Shown: positions 1 through 8,843 of the stretch, one piece after another | Layout: every line of letters begins with the position of its first letter | Numbering within the stretch: the stretch's first letter is position 1 | Source of the DNA: G963704535 sp963704535 | GTDB taxonomy: Bacteria; Chloroflexota; Chloroflexia; Chloroflexales; Roseiflexaceae | DNA: 64,000 nucleotides | Direction: 5' to 3' | NCBI GenBank assembly: GCA_963704535.1 | Contig: OY969916.1 | Location: 5,704,001-5,768,000 of the forward strand | The notes under the pieces: generated by a model | Seen by the model: only the letters and a program-made list of their open reading frames with translations | What the model was told of the DNA's origin: nothing | Database searches by the model: none | Translations under genes and position numbers: made by a program

Positions 1-904
1 CCTGCGTACGCCGCGCCGCGAGCGCGCGGAACATCCCCCCTACGACCAGGGCGAGCCGGCGATGTGGCGGGGGCTGGGGCGCCGGGAGCGAGTTTAGGTA
101 GGCCCGCGCCGCCTGGAAGCCGGAGTCGACCAGCGCTGCGGTGGTGCTGAAGTCGTTATAGGCCAGGCCCTGCCCGCCGGTCAGCCGGATCGTGTGGATG
201 GTGACGCCGCGCTGGCGCCCTAGCGCGCTGATCTTGCGCTCTTGCTCGTGCTGCCGGCTGAGCATAGCGCTGAGCGAGTACGAGAGCGTCTGGGTGAGGC
301 TGCGCCCGTTGACCGTCGCTGCATCGGCGGCGATCTCCAGCGCGTAAATCGTTCGCGCGCCGCGCTCGATCGCCGGGGCAAGTGGTAGGTTAGCGACGAC
401 CGCACCATCGACAAGCCATTCATCGCGGTAGCGGTAGGGCGGGAAGAACGGCGGTATCGCAGTGCTGGCCAGCACCGCGTCGATCAGGTGCTCTTTGGGG
501 TCCTCGCCGAAGAGCCGCAGCGTGCTGGCGCCCAAGGCCGTCGCTGTCACGATGCAGGGTACCTTCAAGTCGCCAAAGCGCCGCACATCGTGCGGGTGGG
601 TGGAGAGAATAAAACGGCGAAAGCTGTCCTGGCCGTGCAGGCTCCCCTGCCCGGTGAGGATGCGCCAGCCGACGGTGAAGGGATTGCCTGGGAATACATT
701 GGCGCGGCGCACGCCGCGCCAAGTCGCGGCGAGCCTGCGCGCGCCGTCCGGCGTCGGGTCGGCGGCCAGCGCAGCCGCGTTGAGCGCGCCGACCGAGGTG
801 CCTACGATGAGGTTCGGGCGGATGCCGCTCTCGAGTAACGCCTGGATCGCGCCCGCTTGCAGGGCGCCGCGGTTTCCGCCACCACTCAGAACAAACGCAA
901 CCAT
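1..904 (-). CDS. Patatin-like phospholipase (C-terminus beyond left edge)
   Basis: Predicted serine lipid acyl hydrolase of the patatin family, which cleaves acyl chains from phospholipids with a Ser-Asp dyad. The reading frame starts at ATG 904 and stays open to base 1. The N-terminus reads MVAFVLSGGGNRGALQAG, which holds the glycine-rich oxyanion motif. The nucleophile is Ser37 in GTSVG, and the catalytic Asp is Asp166 in VDGAVVANLPL. The order and spacing fit short bacterial patatins of about 300 residues, so only the tail is missing. No signal peptide is visible, so a cytosolic or membrane-peripheral location is likely. The gene is divergent from the tRNA downstream. Family assignment is firm; the substrate is unknown. 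Confidence 0.88.
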   Translation of the reverse strand, partial: MVAFVLSGGGNRGALQAGAIQALLESGIRPNLIVGTSVGALNAAALAADPTPDGARRLAATWRGVRRANVFPGNPFTVGWRILTGQGSLHGQDSFRRFILSTHPHDVRRFGDLKVPCIVTATALGASTLRLFGEDPKEHLIDAVLASTAIPPFFPPYRYRDEWLVDGAVVANLPLAPAIERGARTIYALEIAADAATVNGRSLTQTLSYSLSAMLSRQHEQERKISALGRQRGVTIHTIRLTGGQGLAYNDFSTTAALVDSGFQAARAYLNSLPAPQPPPHRRLALVVGGMFRALAARRTQ

Positions 905-1114
905 GTTGTGCTCCTTTGGCCCGCCACGCCCTTGTGGTGGATGGGACACAAAGCCCCACATCGCCATTGATGTGGGGCGCTTACGACACCCGCAAGATTT
1001 ATTATCCATGACGATAATATCACGTACCAGGGCAGGAATCAAGAGGGTGGCCGTGGATCTGTTGACAGAAGGAGCTTCCCCGGCTACAATATGCGGCGTC
1101 AGAAATGCTGGTCA
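905..1114. other. Intergenic region between lipase and tRNA
   Basis: This 210-bp gap must carry the lipase promoter (minus strand) and the tRNA promoter (plus strand). A short inverted repeat (TGTGGGGC/GCCCCACA) lies near 952-976, just upstream of the lipase start. I see no coding signal. Confidence 0.4.
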
Positions 1115-1191
1115 CGGGGCGTAGCGCAGCCTGGTAGCGCACCTGAATGGGGTTCAGGAGGTCGCTGGTTCGAATCCAGTCGCCCCGACCA
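1115..1191 (+). tRNA. tRNA-Pro (GGG anticodon)
   Basis: A 77-base cloverleaf. The acceptor stem CGGGGCG (1115-1121) pairs with CGCCCCG (1181-1187), followed by discriminator A and an encoded CCA (1189-1191). The anticodon arm CCTGA...TCAGG encloses loop ATGGGGT, giving anticodon GGG, which reads the proline codon CCC. The T arm contains GGTTCGAATCC. All arms pair well. Confidence 0.95.
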
Positions 1192-1280
1192 TCTGCCTAG
1201 AAGAAGCCCTCTGCAAAGAGGGAAACCCGGCGGGGCTGTCCTGACAGCTTGGCGGCACAATCGAAGACAGTAGCGAACGG

Positions 1281-1321
1281 CGGCCTAGTAAGCGCAAGCG
1301 ACTAGGCCGTCAGCTTTTTTT
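1281..1321. terminator. Rho-independent terminator after tRNA-Pro
   Basis: Perfect 9-bp stem CGGCCTAGT (1281-1289) with ACTAGGCCG (1301-1309), an 11-base loop and a run of T residues at 1314-1321. On the plus strand it would end the tRNA transcript. It overlaps the stop codon of the helicase remnant on the other strand. Confidence 0.75.
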
Positions 1322-1423
1322 GCGTCCTGCTCCTCCGTATGAGTTTGCTACGAAGTACAGCGCCTCCGTTGCCCGTGTGAGCGCCACATAGTTAAGATTC
1401 TCCGTTGTTGCATGGGGCGACAT
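1310..1423 (-). pseudogene. C-terminal remnant of a UvrD-type (SF1) helicase
   Basis: A 37-codon open stretch on the minus strand encodes NLNYVALTRATEALYFVANS near its middle. That matches the motif VI block (xYVAxTRAxExLY) at the C-terminal end of UvrD/Rep/AddA-like superfamily I helicases. An in-frame TAA lies immediately upstream of the only ATG, and no other helicase motif is present nearby. It is therefore a stranded 3' end rather than a whole gene. Translation, if any, would give a nonfunctional peptide. Confidence 0.5.
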
Positions 1424-1765
1424 TCCGTGTTACAATCGCGCGTACGTGCCACGATGCACCCGCATAATACCTACCCCTCTAAGGCGCTGATGCTTGCGCT
1501 ATAGATCTTCACGATACTGATTGAGACTACCCGCAATAGATGGGGGTGGGATTGAAAGGGCGGGCTGCCCTCCCTTTGCCTCTCTTATCTCCTTTTCTTT
1601 TTCTGAAAGCTCTATCTTGCAATGCCTTGACGCTTGCGCTATAATGAATCTCAGGTTAACGCATTATAGGGCACCACTCAGCCTTCGGGACAACAGCATA
1701 GACAATCACCCGTAAAAGATTATACTGACGACCGTCTGCGCTGAGCAGGTAGCGGGAGGACCGAG
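1424..1765. other. Upstream region of the TPR protein
   Basis: Non-coding by inspection. It contains two copies of the string GCTTGCGCTATA, near 1491 and 1632, the second forming part of the promoter listed separately. It ends with ribosome-binding site GGGAGGA at 1754-1760. Confidence 0.4.
1617..1645 (+). promoter_or_regulatory. Sigma-70-type promoter for TPR/roadblock operon
   Basis: TTGCAA (1617-1622) and a perfect TATAAT (1640-1645) are separated by exactly 17 bases. They lie about 120 bases upstream of the TPR gene start, on the same strand. Confidence 0.55.
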
Positions 1766-4700
1766 ATGGCAAGCATGAGCCTGCAAGCGGCCTACGATCA
1801 AGCCCGGCAGTGGCTCGAAAGCAATGACCTGGATCGTGCAACTGGTCTGGCAGAGCATATCCTCGAACACTACCCCAATAACCTTGAGGCCTACCGAATC
1901 CTTGGCGAGGTATATCTCGCGAACCGCCAGCTTGATCGCGCCCAGGAAGCTTTTGAGCGTGTGCTGCGCTCGGACCCCGAAAACATCCCCGCCCACGTCG
2001 GCATGGGTATCACCTACGAGCGACAGGGGAAGCTTGACCGAGCGGTGGCCGAGTTTGAGCAAGCCCTCGAGATTAAGCCCGATATGGCCGAGTTGCGCAG
2101 TCAATTGCTGCGTCTGTATACCGATGCCTGGGGGAGTGAGCACGCCCAGTTGCGCTTGAGCCGCGCTGGTCTGGCGCGGTTGTATGCGAAGGGCCATATG
2201 CTGCCCCAGGCGATTAGCGAGTTTCGCCAGGTCATAGCCGAGCAGCCCGACCGCTTCGACGCGATGGTCGCCCTGGCCGAGACGCTCTGGCGCGATGGCC
2301 AGGAAGATGAGGCCATCGCGCTCTGCCGCGATATCCTGGCGCGGCGGCCTGAGTCGTTGAAGGCCAACTTGATCCTTGGCTACCTTCAGATGGCCTCCGG
2401 CAGCCCAGACGGTGATCGCTACTGGCAGGCCGCACAGCGCATGGACCCGTATCACGGCGTTGCACGGGCGCTGTTCGAGACGCTGCCGCCTGGCAGCGAC
2501 CAGCAGCCTGAGATTGAGGAGTGGGACGAGGCCGCGTGGCGGCGTCGGCGCGCTGAAGAACTCCAGGAGCATGTGCCCGCTACACGCCAAATGGAGGTGA
2601 TTGCACCAGTAGGTGCCACCTCCAATGCCGATGTTTCAGGCGGCGGTTGGTACAGTCAGCCACCACCTCGGCCTGCGGCTGCATTAACCTCGCCTGTCGA
2701 TAGCGATGATTTCCTGGCGAGCTTGCTTGCGCTCGATATGCCCGCCTCGCCCCCCGCCTCGCCCCCCACCCCGGTCACGAGCGATGAGGATTTGGGCCTC
2801 GATCTTGACATTGATATGGCGCCCTTCTCACTTGAGGACCTTGACCGCGAGGACGGCACCATGCGACCGGCTCCCGCCCAACCCGCCCCATTGCTCGAGG
2901 ATGAGCCGGCGATACAGCCGTTCTCGCTGGCCGACTTGGGGCTGTCCGACGAGGAGATCGCCGGTCTGGAGAGCTTGGATACTCCTAGTCCGTTGTCGGC
3001 TCAGGTGGAGCCGCCGGCTCGCCAGGAGCAACCGCCCACCCGTGAGGAGCAGCCGCTGATCGAGGACGAGCCGACGATGCAGCCGTTCTCGCTGGCCGAC
3101 CTAGGGTTGTCCGACGAGGAGATCGCCGGCCTGGGAATTCATGAGCCCTCCACTCCTCTGCCGGCTCAGATGGAGCCGCCGGCTCGTCAGGAGCAACCGC
3201 CCACCCGCGAGGAGCAGCCGCTGATCGAGGATGAGCCGACGATGCAGCCGTTCTCGCTGGCCGACCTGGGGTTGTCCGACGAGGAGATCGCCGGCCTGGG
3301 AATTCATGAGCCCTCCACTCCTCTGCCGGCTCAGGTGGAGCCGCCGACCCGCCAGGAGCAACCGCCCGCCCGCGAGGAGCAGCCGCTGATCGAAGATGAG
3401 CCGACGATACAGCCGTTCTCGCTGGCCGACTTGGGGCTGTCCGACGAGGAGATCGCCGGCCTGGAGAGCTTGGAGGCACCCCGGCCCACGCCAATGGAGC
3501 CGCGCGCGATTGAGCCGTTCTCATTCGACCCGCCTGTTACTCCCCGTAGTAGTGCGGCACAGCCACCGGCTGAAGACGAATCCGACCTGGATCTGCCGCT
3601 TGATCTCCAGCCCTTCTCGTTCGATGAGTTGGATCTGGGCGACGATAGTCCCTCCAGAGGTGGCCTAGCCGGGCTGCCGTCTGCGCTGCAACCATTCTCG
3701 CTTGAGGATACACCAAAGGCTCCTTCGCAGCCGCAGCGACCGCGTGTGTCTGGTTTCTCACCCGAAGAACCGCTCGAGAGCGTCGCCGAGGAAGAGGATG
3801 TTATTCCTGATACTCGCGGCTATAGCTGGCAGCAGCCTTCACACAAGTCACAGACGGGCTTCTCGCGACCCAAGCGTGAGGAGCGTGAGGAGCCTGCGGG
3901 CGCTGATGCGTCGATTTTCTCGAAAATGAAGCAGCGCCGTGAGGCCGAGCCGGTGGAACCGCCGCCCGAACTGGCGGATGTTTCGCTTGGCGAAGATGAG
4001 CATCTGGGCCTATTCTCACTTGACGATATCCCACTGCGTGAAGATGCAGAAGCTGCGACGCTGGCTTCCGCTGCGGCGCATGCCGAGATTGCGCCGGCAG
4101 AGCAGGTGCAGGATGTGGAGGCGGCGCCACCTTCCAGCCAGCAGCCGCCCCCAGAGGTTGAGGATCTCGACGCGGCGCTTGCCGCCGGCCAGGTACAGCC
4201 GTTCTCGCTGGCCGACCTGGGCCTGTCCGATGAGGAGATCGCCGCGCTCGGCCTAGGCGGCACGGGAGATGCACTAGCCCCGCAGGAGGTTGCGCCACCC
4301 GCCGCTGACACTACGCCGCCGGCTCCGCCCGCACCGACTGGCAAGGTACGCGAATTGGACCTCGACCTGGACGATCAGTTCGACTTCGATACCCCCGCTG
4401 CTGCTCCGCCTACTCCGTCTCCGGCGGCCAGCAAAGAGGAAGAGGTCGACGAAGGGCCATTGTCAACGTCTGAGTTGCAGCCATTCTCGCTTGCCGACCT
4501 GGGTCTATCCGATGAGGAGATCGCCGCGCTCGGCCTTGGGCCGATGTCCGAGCCCGATGAACCTGTGACTTCCGAGTTGGGGATCACTGAGGAGGAGCTT
4601 GAGGGCCTGGATTTAGGAGACCTGAGTTGGGGCCAGCCGGCGCCGGTCGCGGAAGTTCCCCAAGCGTCAGCACCGTCGGAGCCGCATCTCCAGCAGCCAC

Positions 4701-6247
4701 AGGTGACGAGCGGCGATCTCGTCGTTGATCGGCTGATTGCGCTTGGTCGTCAGCAAGGATATGTCGATATCTCAGACATTATCGCCGGCGTTGAGGACCC
4801 TGAAGCCGAAGCGGCCCGCATTGAGGAGATCGGTCAGCGGCTGCATGAGGCCAATATCGAAATCCGGGACGGCGACGAGGTCATCGATATGGACGCCGAG
4901 TATGCCGAGGAGGAAGAGTTCGTCGCAGAGATAGACGAGCCATCGTCGGGTATGCCCGCCCCGGTGGCGGAAGAGCCGACATTGACGCCCTTCTCATTGA
5001 GCGAGCTGGGGCTGTCTGACGAGGAGATCGCTGCACTGGGGCTCGGCGAGGTGGAAGCCGCCCCGCCGCAGCCGCCCGCGCAGGATGAAGAGCCGGTGCT
5101 GACGCCCTTCTCGTTGAGCGACTTGGGGCTCTCCGATGAGGAGATCGCCGCATTGGGGCTCGGCGAGGATGAGCAAGCCGCTGCGCCGGAGGCCGTTGCG
5201 CCCGGACAACCAGAGGCGCCAGCTGCACCAACTCCCACGCAGGATGAAGAGCCGGTGCTGACGCCCTTCTCGTTGAGCGAATTGGGGCTGACCGACGAGG
5301 ATGTCGCCACACTGGGGCTTGGCGAAGATGTGCAGGCCGTTGCGCCCGCCGAGACGCCCGAGGCAGTGCCTGTGGTACCTGCACAGGATGAAGAGCCGGC
5401 GTTGATACCCTTCTCGTTAAGTGAACTAGGTCTATCCGACGAGGAGATCGCCGCGCTGGGGATGGGCGAGGTCGAACAGGCTGCCGCGCCGGAGGCCGCG
5501 CTCGGTGAGCCGGATGCGCCGGCCGCACCAGTGCCCGTGCAGGATGAAGAGCCGGTGCTGACACCCTTCTCGTTGAGCGACTTAGGGCTCTCCGATGAGG
5601 AGATCGCCGCGATCGGCGGCGGTGAGTTTGCGGCTGGTGCTGTCGAGAGGGCGACACCTGCGAACGTAAGTGGCGCAGAGGTGCCCTCTGGCCCGCCGTC
5701 GGTTGCCATCCCGCCTGAAACACCCCCAATGGCCGCCGATGCAGGGGAGCGCCAGGCCGAGCCAGTAACGCCGGCCCGGTCGGAGCAGCCCACTGCGCCC
5801 GAAGCGGTGGTTGTTTCGCCCCCTGTCACCCCTGTCGAGGAGCGCCGCCCTCAAGCCGGAGCCCCGGTTCATCCCGTCGCGGAGCCGCCGGCTTCACAGG
5901 AGGTCGCGCCCACGATCTCGGACGGAAGTGCGGGCGCATCGACGGGTAATTCCGAGATGGATGCCTACCTGCGTATCCTGGAGGCCGAGCCGCAGAATCA
6001 CGTGCTCCGGCTCTCGGTGGCGCGCGCCGGTGTGCATACTGGTATGTCCGATCTGGCAGTGCAGCAGTACAAGCAATTGATTAAGTATAACGCGATGCTT
6101 GACGAGATCGTGGATGATCTCCACGATCTCATCGCCGAGGTCGACGATCGCAAGGTGCTTCGACGGTTGCATCGGACACTTGGCGATGTCTACTCTAAGC
6201 AGGGGCGACTCCGAGAAGCGATCACAGAGTATAACTGGACCGCTTGA
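1766..6247 (+). CDS. TPR protein with 11 PFSLADLGLSDEEIA repeats and a sigma-1.1-like segment
   Basis: A large acidic scaffold-like protein of 1493 residues, preceded by GGGAGGA seven bases before the ATG. Residues 1-200 form consecutive tetratricopeptide helices. A long Pro/Glu-rich region then carries eleven good copies of a motif close to PFSLADLGLSDEEIAALG (four near residues 385-570, two near 810-920, five near 1070-1280), with several decayed copies between. Residues about 984-1042 (VDRLIALGRQQGYVDISDII and following) resemble region 1.1 of primary sigma factors. The C-terminal 95 residues look TPR-like again. The next gene encodes a roadblock protein, so a complex with a small GTPase or polarity module is possible. 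The repeats suggest a multivalent docking platform; that role is inferred, not known. Confidence 0.85.
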   Translation: MASMSLQAAYDQARQWLESNDLDRATGLAEHILEHYPNNLEAYRILGEVYLANRQLDRAQEAFERVLRSDPENIPAHVGMGITYERQGKLDRAVAEFEQALEIKPDMAELRSQLLRLYTDAWGSEHAQLRLSRAGLARLYAKGHMLPQAISEFRQVIAEQPDRFDAMVALAETLWRDGQEDEAIALCRDILARRPESLKANLILGYLQMASGSPDGDRYWQAAQRMDPYHGVARALFETLPPGSDQQPEIEEWDEAAWRRRRAEELQEHVPATRQMEVIAPVGATSNADVSGGGWYSQPPPRPAAALTSPVDSDDFLASLLALDMPASPPASPPTPVTSDEDLGLDLDIDMAPFSLEDLDREDGTMRPAPAQPAPLLEDEPAIQPFSLADLGLSDEEIAGLESLDTPSPLSAQVEPPARQEQPPTREEQPLIEDEPTMQPFSLADLGLSDEEIAGLGIHEPSTPLPAQMEPPARQEQPPTREEQPLIEDEPTMQPFSLADLGLSDEEIAGLGIHEPSTPLPAQVEPPTRQEQPPAREEQPLIEDEPTIQPFSLADLGLSDEEIAGLESLEAPRPTPMEPRAIEPFSFDPPVTPRSSAAQPPAEDESDLDLPLDLQPFSFDELDLGDDSPSRGGLAGLPSALQPFSLEDTPKAPSQPQRPRVSGFSPEEPLESVAEEEDVIPDTRGYSWQQPSHKSQTGFSRPKREEREEPAGADASIFSKMKQRREAEPVEPPPELADVSLGEDEHLGLFSLDDIPLREDAEAATLASAAAHAEIAPAEQVQDVEAAPPSSQQPPPEVEDLDAALAAGQVQPFSLADLGLSDEEIAALGLGGTGDALAPQEVAPPAADTTPPAPPAPTGKVRELDLDLDDQFDFDTPAAAPPTPSPAASKEEEVDEGPLSTSELQPFSLADLGLSDEEIAALGLGPMSEPDEPVTSELGITEEELEGLDLGDLSWGQPAPVAEVPQASAPSEPHLQQPQVTSGDLVVDRLIALGRQQGYVDISDIIAGVEDPEAEAARIEEIGQRLHEANIEIRDGDEVIDMDAEYAEEEEFVAEIDEPSSGMPAPVAEEPTLTPFSLSELGLSDEEIAALGLGEVEAAPPQPPAQDEEPVLTPFSLSDLGLSDEEIAALGLGEDEQAAAPEAVAPGQPEAPAAPTPTQDEEPVLTPFSLSELGLTDEDVATLGLGEDVQAVAPAETPEAVPVVPAQDEEPALIPFSLSELGLSDEEIAALGMGEVEQAAAPEAALGEPDAPAAPVPVQDEEPVLTPFSLSDLGLSDEEIAAIGGGEFAAGAVERATPANVSGAEVPSGPPSVAIPPETPPMAADAGERQAEPVTPARSEQPTAPEAVVVSPPVTPVEERRPQAGAPVHPVAEPPASQEVAPTISDGSAGASTGNSEMDAYLRILEAEPQNHVLRLSVARAGVHTGMSDLAVQQYKQLIKYNAMLDEIVDDLHDLIAEVDDRKVLRRLHRTLGDVYSKQGRLREAITEYNWTA

Positions 6248-6329
6248 TCAGCAATAAGGCCCGCGCTCGATCGTCACCATAGCCGTGAGGTTTCGCCCGG
6301 TAAGAAACCACCAAGGAAAGGTTGAAGCA

Positions 6330-6677
6330 ATGCGACGGATCGTCGAAGACTTGATCCGAGTGGAAGGCGTCATTGGAAGCCTGCTCGTCGGTAAAGATGG
6401 GCTGGTGGTTGCCAGCACCCTGATGGACGAGGAAGATGCTGAGATTTTAGGGGCCATGTCAGCTGCTGTCTTCGGCGAGATTGACAAGGCGACCAAACGC
6501 ATTGGGGTCGGGACTTTGCTCGATACCATCATCGATGCTGAACAGGGCTCGATTCTGATGCTCGAGTCCAAGGATATTATCCTGGTGGTGATTACCCAGC
6601 GTATGGTGAACCTTGGGCTAGTAAAAATGGAGATGCGCCGCGCCTCCAAACGCATCAGCGAAGCAGTGCCGATTTAA
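6330..6677 (+). CDS. Roadblock/LC7 domain protein
   Basis: A 115-residue single-domain protein of the roadblock/LC7 fold (MglB-like), whose bacterial members act as dimers that regulate Ras-like GTPases or serve as scaffolds. The ATG at 6330 was chosen because AAGGAAAGG sits upstream; a longer reading frame from 6285 lacks a site. The sequence runs through MRRIVEDLIRVEGVIGSLLV and later GSILMLESKDIILVVITQR, the typical alternation of helix and central sheet. It lies 82 bases after the TPR gene on the same strand, so the two are probably co-transcribed. No GTPase gene is visible here. Confidence 0.87.
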   Translation: MRRIVEDLIRVEGVIGSLLVGKDGLVVASTLMDEEDAEILGAMSAAVFGEIDKATKRIGVGTLLDTIIDAEQGSILMLESKDIILVVITQRMVNLGLVKMEMRRASKRISEAVPI

Positions 6678-6794
6678 CGTGTTTGTCAGGTGGCTGAGTC
6701 GGCGTTGGTGATGGGCGCCTCTGTCTGATCGGGCTAAGGGTAAGGTCCGTCACAGTCGTGCGTCTTTCGGCACGGCGAAACTTCTCTACTAAGC

Positions 6795-6857
6795 GGCGGT
6801 CTGAAAAGGGGGAGTTTGAGGGGGTTGCCCCCTCAAACTCCCCCTTTTCAGACCGCC
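6795..6857. repeat. Perfect 30-bp inverted repeat between convergent genes
   Basis: Arms 6795-6824 and 6828-6857 match perfectly around a 3-base loop (core TCTGAAAAGGGGGAGTTTGA). Lying between two converging genes, it could act as a two-way terminator. The same core recurs in other gaps of the window. Confidence 0.85.
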
Positions 6858-6872
6858 TCTATCAGACACTCT

Positions 6873-8843
6873 CTAAGCTCGACGTGCCCTTCTACGTGAG
6901 TCGGAAGGCACGCTTGATTGTTGGGATGTTTCGACAGGTGCTGCCGGATCATTATGCGGCACAACATCCGTCGGAGTGGGGATCGGCGGCGGAGTTGCCA
7001 CAGCCGTGTCATTATTTTGAAGAGCAAATGCCGTTCCGGTAGCGGTTTCGGTAGACGTAGCCGACGGAGTAGCCACTAGGGTCTCCGTCGGCGTATCGGT
7101 TGGTGTGTTGGTCGGCGTATCGGTTGGTGTGTTGGTCGGCGTATCGGTCGGCGTGTTGGTCGGTGTATCAGTTTGCGTGTTGGTCGGCGTATCGGTCGGC
7201 GTGTTGGTCGGTGTATCAGTTGGCGTGTTGGTCGGCGTGTTCGTCGGCGTAGGTGTCGGTGTATTGGTTGGCGTACGCGTCGGGCGATCCGGCGGCACGG
7301 TTGGCGCCTGCCGGGTCGGCGATGGCAGCTCTGGCGAAACCACTTCCGTGGCCGGCGCCGGCGTGAGCGTCGGATACGGCGTATCCGACGGCGGGAGCGG
7401 CGTGTTTGTCGCGATGCTGGTCGGCGGGAGCGGCGTATTCGTCACCGAGGGCGGCGGCGGCGGCACGTCCGTCGGCGGCTCCGGCGTCGACGGAACAGCG
7501 GTGTCGGGATCGGGCGTCGGCGAGTTGGTGAACTCGATTGTCGGCGTCGCCGTCTCGGCTATGACCGGGGTTGGTGTGCGCGACGGCAGCGTTGGCGGCC
7601 CGCTCGGGCTGCTGGGCACTGGGTTGGTCGGCACACCGATCGGCGTTCCAATCTCGGCGGTAGATCCCTCCGAAGGCACAGGCGAAGGCGACAGCGTGCT
7701 CGTCGGCACATCGATAGGGTCGGCCGACGAACCGCCATCTACCGCAGTCTCGAAGGTGGATGCACTACTCGGGTTGGGCGCGCCGGCAGATGAGGTAGCA
7801 CCCAAGGCCGGGAGTTGCTGCCCGATTCCATGCACTGTCTCCTGCGCTTGTTCCACGACCGGCTGTGCCTCTGGGCCCACCGTATCTGCATTCTCGAGTG
7901 CTTCCTCGGCCTGATCGACCAGCGCGGCGACCTCTGGATTAACTATATCTTCCTTGATTGCTTCCTGTATGTGAATGATCAAGCTGTCGAGCGTCTCTGC
8001 GACCAGGGTAGGGTCAGGTTTCTTCCCTTCTTCGACCAGGGAGTGAAACTCGTCGAGGCGCCGGTGAGCGTAATTGACATGCAGTTGGCTTCGCTCACGA
8101 GGGTCGGTCTCAAGCGTCAGAGCCAGATCTTCTTTGGCGCGCTTCCAAGTATAAAGCGCCTCGCCGGGGAGGCTTTGGGCGGATGCGGTATCGGCCGCGC
8201 CCATAAGCACCGCAGTGACTACGACGGCGGCAATCGCCCGTTGCCATGCTGCGGACGGCATCCGAACCGGCTTGCGTCGCCTGGCATAGCGGGGCGCCAA
8301 CTGATCGGCGATGGTGGCGAACTCGCGTGCGCCGGCGGGAAGCCAGGCTTCCAACCCAGCAGGTAAGGGGGCACCTGCCTGAGTATAAAGCTCCTCGCTC
8401 GTATGCAGCAACGGCTGCAAAGCTGGCGCGTGTTGGGGGTAGCTGGCAAGACATTCCTCGACGCTTGCTCCAGCCTTCATCCGAGCAAGGGCTTCGTCGA
8501 GGGCGGTAGCCAGGCCCGGCTGCGCCTGGCGAGGCGCAAGGACGCCGAACCGCTTGGGCGCGGCTGGCTGCGATCGACCGTTGGCCTTGGTCGTCATCTG
8601 CTGGGCGAGGATGGTAAAGTCGAGCGCGCTGGTGGAGAGCCAGTCTTCCATCTCGGGCGGCAATGGAGCAGTCGCCTGGTCGCGCAGTTCGGTGCTGGTG
8701 GACAGCAGAGGCGCGAGGGCAATGGCATGCCGAGGATAGTCGGCGAGGCATCCCTCGACACTATCCCCGGCTCTGAGCCGTGTGAGTGCTTGGTCAAGAA
8801 CCTCGGAAAGGCTCTCGTGCTCTCTGCGTTCCTCGGTCTGCAT
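6873..8843 (-). CDS. DUF5667-type membrane protein with Thr-Pro tail, likely anti-sigma partner
   Basis: About 656 residues from ATG 8843, which has AGGAATTGGAG upstream; a GTG at 8897 would add 18 residues. Two similar N-terminal blocks (LRAGDSVEGCLADYPRHA and MKAGASVEECLASYPQHA) match the motif of Chloroflexota sigma-associated proteins. A single membrane segment (AIAAVVVTAVLMGAA) follows, then a DUF5667-like helical domain starting LPGEALYTWKRAKEDLAL. The C-terminal third is a low-complexity extracytoplasmic tail of repeated TPTNTPTD units. The start overlaps the end of the sigma-factor gene, so the two are translationally coupled. It probably holds the sigma factor at the membrane; that pairing is inferred from position. 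Confidence 0.8.
   Translation of the reverse strand: MQTEERREHESLSEVLDQALTRLRAGDSVEGCLADYPRHAIALAPLLSTSTELRDQATAPLPPEMEDWLSTSALDFTILAQQMTTKANGRSQPAAPKRFGVLAPRQAQPGLATALDEALARMKAGASVEECLASYPQHAPALQPLLHTSEELYTQAGAPLPAGLEAWLPAGAREFATIADQLAPRYARRRKPVRMPSAAWQRAIAAVVVTAVLMGAADTASAQSLPGEALYTWKRAKEDLALTLETDPRERSQLHVNYAHRRLDEFHSLVEEGKKPDPTLVAETLDSLIIHIQEAIKEDIVNPEVAALVDQAEEALENADTVGPEAQPVVEQAQETVHGIGQQLPALGATSSAGAPNPSSASTFETAVDGGSSADPIDVPTSTLSPSPVPSEGSTAEIGTPIGVPTNPVPSSPSGPPTLPSRTPTPVIAETATPTIEFTNSPTPDPDTAVPSTPEPPTDVPPPPPSVTNTPLPPTSIATNTPLPPSDTPYPTLTPAPATEVVSPELPSPTRQAPTVPPDRPTRTPTNTPTPTPTNTPTNTPTDTPTNTPTDTPTNTQTDTPTNTPTDTPTNTPTDTPTNTPTDTPTETLVATPSATSTETATGTAFALQNNDTAVATPPPIPTPTDVVPHNDPAAPVETSQQSSVPSDSRRRARRA
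7065..7270 (-). repeat. Coding minisatellite for the TPTNTPTDTP linker
   Basis: A tandem array of a unit near GTCGGCGTATCGGTTGGTGT encodes alternating PTNT/PTDT residues in the tail of the DUF5667 protein. Copy number is likely to vary between isolates. Confidence 0.8.

Noticed and set aside
1488..1507. Second promoter at GCTTGCGCTATAG
   Set aside because: There is a fair -10-like element but no matching -35 at the right distance.
4834..5829. Long minus-strand frame opposite the TPR protein
   Set aside because: It is Ser/Gly/Ala low-complexity antisense of the repeat region, with no start context and no recognisable domain; it is a shadow of the plus-strand gene.
7105..7914. Plus-strand Val/Gly-rich frame opposite the DUF5667 protein
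   Set aside because: It is the complement of the Thr-Pro minisatellite; the repeat forces an open frame on both strands.
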